Shown here: piece after piece, positions 56,767 to 64,000 of the stretch | Layout of the letters: the number at the start of each line of letters is the position of its first letter | How positions within the stretch are numbered: position 1 is the first letter of the stretch | Assembly (NCBI GenBank): GCA_036245805.1 | Contig: BTRK01000005.1 | Coordinates: 38,235,469-38,299,468 of the forward strand | Reading direction: 5' to 3' | From: Pristionchus mayeri | Lineage: Eukaryota > Nematoda > Chromadorea > Rhabditida > Neodiplogasteridae | Length of the DNA: 64,000 bases | Position numbers and translations under genes: made by a program | The notes under the pieces: generated by a model | Database searches by the model: none | Seen by the model: only the letters and a program-made list of their open reading frames with translations | What the model was told of the DNA's origin: nothing

Positions 56767-58008
56767 TTGGGGTGTCCGGAAAGTTCGTATAATGCTTCTG
56801 AAAAAAGTCAGTTCGCGATCAAATGCAGTGATTGCGCAATCTGTTTGTCAACAATGTATTGCATCATTCTGACGTTGAGTAGTGAGAGGATTTAATCAGT
56901 CTCCTAGTTGCTACATTGATTCTTGTGATGGACTCCCATCTCTACCTCCGAGCAGTTTTACTTCATTACTACCGTCTTGGCCGATCCGTGAAGGAGGCCC
57001 ACTCTGCCCTGGCCCGGTCGGAAGGAGCTGACGCCCCCTCCATACGCTTCTGCTATAAGTGGTTCTACCGCTTCAAGAAAGGGGAGTTTGGTCTCGATGA
57101 TCAACCCCTCTCTGGACGCCCTCCCTCCCTCGATCAGCCTCTCGTTCTCCGCACACTGAAGCGCAACCCCATGGCCAGTGTGCGTGAGTTGAAGAAGGAT
57201 ACTGGTACTCCCAGATCAACGGTGTCCGATATCCTCCATCGATCTGGGAAGAAGCCGAAACTCCCACAAGTGATTCCCCATGACCTCTACCCCGAACAGC
57301 TGAAAAATCGTGTTCAAGTCTGTCGGGAATGACTCCATCGTAGATCCAATCTTCGAGGGGTCAATTCCATCATCGCAACAGATGAGAAGTGGATCACGTA
57401 CGATAACCCTGTGAGGAGACTGCAATGGGTGGATGCAGATGAGAAGCCCACGCCCGTCGCGAAGAAGGAAAAGCACGGAAAGAAGGAACTCCTCTGCTTC
57501 TTCTTCTCAGTGCTCGGTCCCATCTACTGGGAGATCCTCGCCCCTGGCACCAGCATCAATGCCGACCTCTTCTCTGAACAACTGGAAGATGTTGCGATCA
57601 GAGTCCCTCCCAGACTCCTGAACCAGGGCAAAATTCTTCTTCTGATGGACAATGCTCGCCCACATCGAGCGAAGATGACCCAGAAGAAAATGGACGAGCT
57701 GAAGATCGAGAGGATTCCCCATTCACCGTATTCCCCGGATCTCTCCCCATGCGACTACCGCTGCTTCCGCTCTCTCTCTGACTTCTGCAAAGGAAAGAAG
57801 TTCAAGAATCGAGATGAAGTTGTGAGGGCTTTCGTGAACTGGGCGGTCTCGAAGAAACCCGCATTCTGGAAGAGAGGAATCGAGACCCTGCCAAATCGCT
57901 GGAGGGAGGTAGTGAGAAAGAAGGGGGCATACATTGGTCACTGAGAATTGTAAAGCATTGAATAAAAAATAAAAACAAAAAAATATACGAACTTTCCGGA
58001 CACCCCAA
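56767..58008 (+). mobile_element. nearly complete mariner transposon
   Basis: 1242 bp, TTGGGGTGTCCGGAAAGTTC at the left and its inverse at the right, with TA duplications at 56765-56766 and 58009-58010. It carries one transposase frame. It lies in the third intron of the F-box pseudogene. A near-identical 3' fragment is at 12356-12620. Its ends differ from all other mariners in the window. Confidence 0.95.
56916..57944 (+). pseudogene. mariner transposase (DD34D), one in-frame stop
   Basis: The N-terminal region is a paired helix-turn-helix DNA-binding domain (SVKEAHSALARSEGADAPSI, then RFCYKWFYRFKKGEFGLDD, and SGRPPSLD linker). The catalytic domain has ATDEKWI (first Asp), LLMDNARPH (second Asp) and SPDLSPCDY (third Asp), with exactly 34 residues between the last two: the mariner DD34D signature. 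It ends VRKKGAYIGH. A TGA at 57330-57332 interrupts the same frame after codon 138, just before the catalytic domain. No frameshift is present. The total is 342 codons, normal for mariner. The WVPHEL-like linker of the family is represented by QVIPHDL. One point mutation separates this from an open frame, so inactivation is recent. Confidence 0.93.
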
Positions 58009-58739
58009 TATTTTGCTAATATAAGAAGCATTTTTAGACCATAAGACGAATATTAAAGCTTTAAAATTTGAGTAATCGTGTGTGAATTTTCCAGAGATTA
58101 TTATCCACAATTCAATCTTTACTACTAATGCGTTTCTTGTCGAACCATTTAAATTCCAGATTCTTAATTGAAGAAGATTTGCTGCCAAACCTGGAGTATA
58201 TCATGATAGAGGATTGCAAAATAAATGTGCCCGACCCAAGTGCGGTAGATCATAGAGCACACGTCAAAGATATACAACCAGGGAAATTTCTTCTGAACAT
58301 GTCAATATGCGCCCGTGAAGTATATATTGATCGGCTATGGATGCTTTGATATGGATGCTACTGAGATGGATCGGGAGGAGATAATTGTTCAAATGTTCTC
58401 GAATACAATGGGCACACTTTCATTCTATCCTCTCACACCTAACTTCATCGACTTGCTAAGAAAGGTTCGATCGAACCTAATATATTAAATTGTATTTTCT
58501 TTTCAGAAATTACCAAAACTTGGGAAGGAAATATCGTTTGAGACTAACTACTCAGGCGATGATCTCGATTATACCATTTATGAACATCGTGTTAGAGGTG
58601 AGCTATCGATTAATCACATATGATCGAACCTTTGAAATTCTTCAGCCAATGACGGATATATCAGTATCAGACATGGATCCAGAGAAGACGAGGAGTAAAT
58701 CAAGGAAATCGCATCAGTAGTAATCGCTTCACATCGATA

Positions 58740-59724
58740 AATCGTGATTTAGCGATATAAGAAGTCTCAAAAACGAAAATGTTTTTAAATGATTTTCGCT
58801 AAATGTCGTTAAAACGTAATACAGTTCACACTTTTGTTCTTCAACAAAGTGTTTCCTTCAGCCTCCTTCAGAACAATATGTAGCGAGCACCCTGAGTTCA
58901 TTGACCTTGTTTAGGATGTTTACTTATCTCAGTAAACAAATGATGAATGATACCGAAAGTTCACGTACGATTCGCGCCTATAGCACACAAAGTTGTTCAC
59001 TGATTCCTAGTAAAGTTAACACGTTTGTGCTAGTCTTACCATTCCTTATCGTTTCAATGACATGAAAAAACGTAGTTTATTCAATATTCCATAGATTTAT
59101 ACTCTCTGCAACGAGAACCGCGAGTTCACTGACCTCGTTCAAGATGTTTACTAATGTCCGCAAACAGGTGATGAATGATAACGTTTCTGCACGTATGCCT
59201 TGCGTCTCTCGTTTTCGCATTATCTTTCGCAGCACTATAATCGTATCACTTCCTGACCTGATAAGAACCATCTGGGAACGGGAAAGTGTATCGGAAGATG
59301 CTCTCCTCGCTCGATTCAGTTCCCTCTCTTCGCTGCACCTTATCAGTAAACTTGCGATTTCTAGTCTATCTTTTTTCTTCTGTAATTTGAACACTCACTA
59401 AGCTTTCATATGCATTTTTTGTCAGAGATAATGACAAAAGGTCTAGTCATTCATTCTCGAGCTGACATTACTGGCAAGGTCCTATCTCTCACAATTCCCT
59501 ATTCTCTATTCTTTTCAACCGCGTTTTCTCTCTTTCCTCACTTTTTGAAATTATCAGCCATTCCTTTACTGTATTCTCGATCGTAATCAACTACGGTCTT
59601 GCTATGTTCTTTCATGTGCTAACATTGGACATTAATTTGGTGTTGATCACCCAATGAAGCTTCAGCTCGTTACAATTATAAGTTAGGAGCGTGCGCCGAT
59701 TGATTAACCATATTATCCTCGTAG
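58740..59724. repeat. dispersed fragment, two related copies
   Basis: About 58897-59000 (CTTGTTTAGGATGTTTACTT, AAACAAATGATGAATGATA) is nearly identical in inverse to about 42830-42970 within a mariner in transporter copy 2. A diverged second copy follows at about 59130-59230 (CTCGTTCAAGATGTTTACTA, CAGGTGATGAATGATAACG). Translated, they share LFRMFTYLSKQMMND / SFKMFTNVRKQVMND. This is a coding-like conservation, but no family is recognised. The rest up to the esterase start shows nothing else. Confidence 0.5.
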
Positions 59725-62700
59725 ATGCCCGACTCCTTCCCTCCTTCTCGCATCGTCGAAACTGTCTATGGGAAAGTGCAGGGACGGAGACTCGTTCATG
59801 AAGGAGACAAGCAAGTGGACGCGTTCCAGGTGATCTTTGATCTTTGATCTTCATGTTGATCTTTGATCTCTCATTGAAGCCATATTTCGAAGGAAAGAAC
59901 CAAATTTCCAATAACAATACATGTGTTCTTATCGTTCTCATTTTCTATCGATACCTTCAGCAGACAACAATGGCCATTGTTGTCACTCGAAAAAAAACTG
60001 ACAGGCCAATCTAGTCATTGTCGAAGTTTACCACCGGTGATTAGTCTAGAGGGAACGATAAATGAGAAAGACTTATGTTATTTCAAAGATATGTGATCAA
60101 CAATATATCACAGGTATCACGAGTCAGTGGAGGTGTGTGGGAACAATTTCCAACTTTTATTTTTTGTTTGCCTTCATATTATAGTGGTAGCATACACTAG
60201 ATCCAACTTCTTGAAAAATCTGGGTCACAGGTCCCAGAGCCGCCATTTAGGAATTTTCCGGTCTTACAACCGGCCCTACTGTATGTCAGCTTCCAGATGT
60301 GCTACAGTGTTGGCAGTGGGCTCAAAATGAGCGGAAAAGTATTTTGAACAACTTTTATGTTGAAAGTGAAACTGTTGGACTCCAATTTCAGATAATATGA
60401 ACGAAAACCTGCAATTACGATTAAAAATAAAATCATATCATCTCGGCGAGTAGGAAACCCAGTGAATTTTATTGAAGATTATGGAAGTTTAACTCCATGC
60501 GCATATAGAAAAAATAGAAGTCGGCAGTTTCAGAGTGGACCCTTTCCGCAGTATAGATCCGAATGTCGAAAAAATGATAGGCCAAATATTGAAAAATTCT
60601 CATCTCGCAGATTTATCATTCCATTCGATCAGTTCAATCATTTCCTTACATTTCTTGATCAAAGAAGTTATATGACGTTGAAAGAGCACGCAAATTACTA
60701 ACTTCAACAAATTCGATTTTCATCCCTCCTAATTTTCCATGTTCGTGAGCATCCAGCTCGGGATTTACCCAGCTGTGGGACTGCTTTCAAATTGTAATCA
60801 ACAGTGGTGACTGGCTTGAGTACATTCTGTCATTATTGGCTTTCCAGTCGAATCCATGCCCTTGATTTACATGCTCGAACTAGCTGGATCGCGTTGGTCC
60901 AAAAACCAAAATGCTATTTTGGCTAAATTTCGATGATTCTATGCAATTTTCTAATGCTAATAATTATTATGAGATAAAACGAGATAGAAAATGCTGATAA
61001 TAACAACATAGAGCACGATTTTTAAAATATGAAATTTTTGAACATTGAAATTTTAGATTTTTGAACAGCTTTGAAAATGGACACAACTTTAACATTTTCC
61101 ATCTCTCCTGCGCTAAATATGTTTTATAGCTATCAAAAACATCGAAGATTCTTTGAAATTTAGTCAAAATAGCATTATGTTATTTTTGGACCAACGCGAT
61201 CCAGCAAGTTCGAGCATGTAAATCAAGGGCATGGATTCGACTGGAAAGCCAATAAGGACAGAATGTACTCAAGCCAGTCACCACTGTTGATTACAATTTG
61301 AAAGCAGTCCCAAAGATGGGTAAATCCCGAGCTGGATGCTCACGAACATGAACAATTAGGAGGGATGAAAATCGAATTTTTTGAAGTAAGTAATTTGCGT
61401 GCTCTTTCAATGCCATCTAACATCGTTGAGCAAGAAATGTAAGGAAATGATTGAACTGATCGAATGGAATGATAAATCTGCGTGATGAGAATTTTTCGAT
61501 ATTTGGCATATCATTTTTTCGACATTCGGAGCTATACTACGGAAAGGGTCCACCTTGAAACTGCCGATTACTATTTTGTTCTATATGCGTATGGAGGTAA
61601 ACTTCCATAATCTTCAATAAAATGCACTGGGTTTGCTACTCACCGAGATGCTATGATTTTATTTGTAATCGTAATTTCAGGTTTTCGTTCATATTATCTG
61701 AAATTGAAGTCCAACGGTTTCACTTTCAACATAAAAGTTGTTCAAAATACTTTTCCGCTCATTTTGAGCCCACTGCCAACACTGTAGCACATCTGGAAGC
61801 GAAAAAAAAACCGGGCCGGTCGTAAAAACGCAAAATTCCGAAATGGCGGCTCTGGGATATGTGACCTAGATTTTTCAAGAAGTTGGATCTAGTGTATGCT
61901 ACCACTATAATATGAAAGCAAACAAAAAATAAAAGTTGGAAATTGTTCCCGAGGGGTGATTTTTTCCTCCACTGACTCGTGATATATCATTCAGGGCATT
62001 CCTTTCGCCGCTCCACCTGTCGGTGATCTACGATTCAAGGTGAATCATCAACATTACGTTGCTTTATCACCACCACTCACGCTTCATCCCAACGTCCACG
62101 TTAAATTGGACATTTTTACACATAAAAAAAGCCAAGAAACTATGATGATCGCAGAAGCCAGTGCCTCCACCAAGCTGGGATGGCGTACGAGAGACGAGGG
62201 CGTTCTCCGCTCGGGCTATTCAGGACGCGCGAAGCCCGCAGGACTATGCACTCGTCAGTGATCTTTGATCTTTAATCTCTTAATTGTTTGTAAATATCTA
62301 ATGTATTATTGCACGGGGGTGTTTTCATCAAGTTCGAGTGGTGTTGAAGGGAGAGGGGATAAGTGTATCTTTGAAAGATCAAAGATAAATTTTTTTCAGA
62401 ATGGCGTGCCCTCCGAAGACTCCCTTTACCTTAACGTATTCACGCCGTGCTGGGAGGCTCCAAATGAAGGTGGGTGTTGAAACCTCTACTAACGTTCTTG
62501 AAATCAAGCACTGGATTTTTTTTAAATAGTGAATATCACTGAACAATGCAGCTAGAGATCAAATATCGTCCAGGCTTCCCGGTGATGGTATTCATTCACG
62601 GAGGAGGCTATGTGAACGGAGAGGCGTCCGCATATGGCGACATTGGCGTTTGTGAGAACGTGGTTAGCTTTTTGAGACAGCTTTTTTATGGTCCCGATTC

Positions 62701-63743
62701 TATGAAGCACTGTAAATATCGATCGGTAATATAGATCACTCGTGGCATCGTCTTCGTCACTATCCAATATCGCATGGGCTACCTCGGATTCCTGTCTACC
62801 GGTGAGCTCAAAATGTTTATGGTACTCGATATCTATGATAATTTTCATTTAAACAATATTTATGAATGCTCGCTCAATAATAACTTGACAAATGTACATG
62901 AAAGAGGTGACATCGAAACACCATTCTAGGAGACGATGTCTGCCCGGGCAATCTCGGCTTGTGGGATCAGGTAGAGGCCCTGAAATGGGTCCAGGCAAAT
63001 ATCGGAGCGTTCGGTGGGGATAAGGTGTGTTGTTTGCTCATTTTTTTGCTGAATTTGTGTATTCTTAACTGGTAGTCTAACAAACTGCAAATTTGATATA
63101 TCTTCCAATAATATGGGTTTCACAATGACTTATTACAGAACAACGTGACGCTGGTCGGACAGAGCGCAGGGGCAGCGTGCGTCGATCTGCTGCACCTCAG
63201 CCCCTACTCGACAAGTGAGCAATAAGTGAACCGACACATGCCATAGATAGTTTACACTCATTTACGAAAGATCGTGCAGTGATTGTACAGTAGAAACAAG
63301 TGTCTGGAGAGATGGAAAATTTCGGTAAAACGCAAGCTTGTAGATCTCTTCCACAAAGCGATTTGCATGGCTGGAAACGCCGAGGTCAAATGGGCGCTGC
63401 ATCCGTGAGATAATATTTTGTATTTTTTTCGAAAAATGATCCGCTAGCAATATCTAAGTTAAAGCCGTTTATTGAGGATAAAGATCATCTGAATCATTTG
63501 TGGGTAACTACAAATGTATGGTCGAATCATGATAATCTTATCGCTCCGTAAATTGGGTTATTAGCATTTTTCGAATCTACACATATACTCCATTGTTGTC
63601 TGATGCACTTCTTGATAATAATTCCAATGATTATATTTTATGACGTGGAATCGGAAATTTTTTGTTGGTTCAGGCAGATGCCAAAGCAGAGTCGACTCAA
63701 GGTTGAACGACTGGGACTCGGAGAGTGTTCGAGTACGGAAGAG
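59725..63743 (+). CDS. carboxylesterase, 5' exons (type-B, alpha/beta hydrolase)
   Basis: Exons: 59725-59829, 61995-62039, 62155-62253, 62400-62469, 62574-62659, 62735-62801, 62930-63024, 63139-63214, 63344-63404, 63674-63743. All nine junctions keep frame. Motifs in order: [50 protein letters not shown] (oxyanion hole), [33 protein letters not shown] + FGGD, and [10 protein letters not shown] (catalytic Ser). The enzyme hydrolyses carboxylic esters. There is no signal peptide. The first disulfide of the family is absent (the Cys before the Q in ARAIQ and the Cys of SEDCLYLN are both replaced), which suits an intracellular enzyme. Acid and His of the triad would lie downstream. At 63743 the sequence GAG|GCAAGC would be a GC donor. 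Without it the frame stops within five codons. Confidence 0.88.
60117..61982. mobile_element. 1.87-kb foldback element in esterase intron 1
   Basis: TCACGAGTCAGTGGAGG at the left, its inverse at the right, TA on each side (60115-60116 and 61983-61984). Arms of about 840 bp are inverted copies, for example GCTGGATCGCGTTGGTCCAA near 60880 against its inverse near 61185, and CATTCGATCAGTTCAATCAT near 60620. Mirror frames occur on both strands. It inflates intron 1 to 2.16 kb, where other introns of this gene are 75-270 nt. Confidence 0.9.
62254..62399 (+). other. esterase intron 3 with inverted terminal repeats at its splice sites
   Basis: The intron opens GTCAGTGATCTTTGATCTTT and closes AAAGATCAAAGATAAATTTT + TTTCAG. 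TGATCTTTGATCTTT and AAAGATCAAAGATA are inverted copies located within about 5 and 16 bases of the two splice sites. That architecture is what is expected for an introner-like element. See the findings. Confidence 0.75.
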
Positions 63744-64000
63744 GCAAGCATTACTCTTTAATCTTTGGACTGAAAATTATCTCCAACGAATTCTTGCATA
63801 GTGATTGCATGTCGTTTTCTCGGTTACGCGTCAACGTCTTATCGGCGCTTTCACTCGTTAAGTGCTCGCTCATTGTCTAGACAGCGGTTTTAAAACAAAA
63901 AAAACAAAAATAATATATACACATTTTCATCGCTAGAAAGTTCCTCTCCACCTCAAAGTGCAATACTTCAATTCGTATTTTAGAAATTTCGAGAATAATT
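63744..64000. other. esterase intron or 3' region, continues past the window
   Basis: No exon of the esterase family can be read here. If the GC donor at 63743 is used, this is the start of an intron whose next exon lies outside. If it is not used, the gene is truncated. Confidence 0.45.

Larger units (their letters stand above)
53924..58698 (+). pseudogene. F-box gene, copy 2, with nonsense and frameshift
   Basis: Exons: 53924-54076, about 54161-54228, 54365-54594, 58160-58464, 58507-58597, 58646-58698. Exon 1 has MADGQDVLSPMPLTPDSE and the F-box core ERLPHELVRIIVGYLP, then TAG at 54050-54052 where copy 1 has TGG. Exon 2 has SRLFNQHVDERVWQPLTDPL. Later exons (FLIEEDLLPNLEYIMIEDCK, KFLLNMSICAREVYIDRLW, KLPKLGKEISFETNYSGDDL, ending RHGSREDEE) resemble the variable substrate-binding half of nematode F-box proteins. 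Junctions 3-4, 4-5 and 5-6 are in frame. The 2-3 junction is not clear. Near 58345-58365 the frame shifts beside an imperfect repeat (TATGGATGCT twice). The 3.6-kb third intron holds a 2-kb TIR element and a mariner. It is probably dead, unless the stops are assembly errors. Confidence 0.75.

Overview
The window is nuclear DNA from a nematode, most likely a clade V worm such as Pristionchus or a relative. The genus is inference. The evidence is: many short GT-AG introns and short exons; two nematode-type SLC17-like transporters; F-box genes with rapidly evolving C-terminal exons; an RTE-type retrotransposon ending in a GATT repeat; several mariner relics; and many hairpin DNA transposons. A 500-base run of N (30748-31247) is a scaffold gap.

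Left part (1-19,400) is repeat-rich and has no recognisable host gene. Positions 1-9530 are a diverged tandem satellite (unit about 256 bp) broken up by a dead mariner (3000-4264), a 1.3-kb palindrome with a CTAA target duplication (6000-7286) and small MITEs. A 1.36-kb foldback (9671-11033) carries a younger MITE nested in its left arm. A truncated mariner, MITEs of a GGCACTAGGTCGGATGAGAA family (one hosting a hAT-type MITE) and a minus-strand RTE element with two frameshifts fill 12.3-17.4 kb.

Middle (19.4-31 kb) holds small genes of unknown function. They are a Ser/Pro-rich protein with a duplicated terminal exon (19430-20873), a 102-residue coiled-coil-like protein (22412-22800), a chain of short exons made by duplication of an exon pair (25811-26416), a minus-strand 256-residue protein (27720-28672), and a plus-strand gene starting at 29228.

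Right part (31.7-64 kb) is the main genic region. Two tandem SLC17-like anion-transporter genes (31684-37806 and 39424-47008) each encode 472 residues with matching exon lengths. Copy 1 has one extra 44-nt intron. A 991-bp foldback lies between them, and an orphan exon of a third copy lies at 52910. Next come a divergent histone H2A-like gene (47268-50004), two copies of an F-box gene that both carry stops (50261-50437 and 53924-58698), an almost intact mariner inside the second F-box copy (56767-58008), and the first ten exons of a carboxylesterase (59725-63743). Long hairpin elements, most with TA target duplications, sit inside introns of the histone, F-box and esterase genes.

The most unusual signal is a short palindromic motif, GATCTTTGATC/GATCAAAGATC, found repeatedly next to splice sites. 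In one esterase intron it forms inverted terminal repeats just inside both splice sites, as expected of an introner-like (intron-generating) element.
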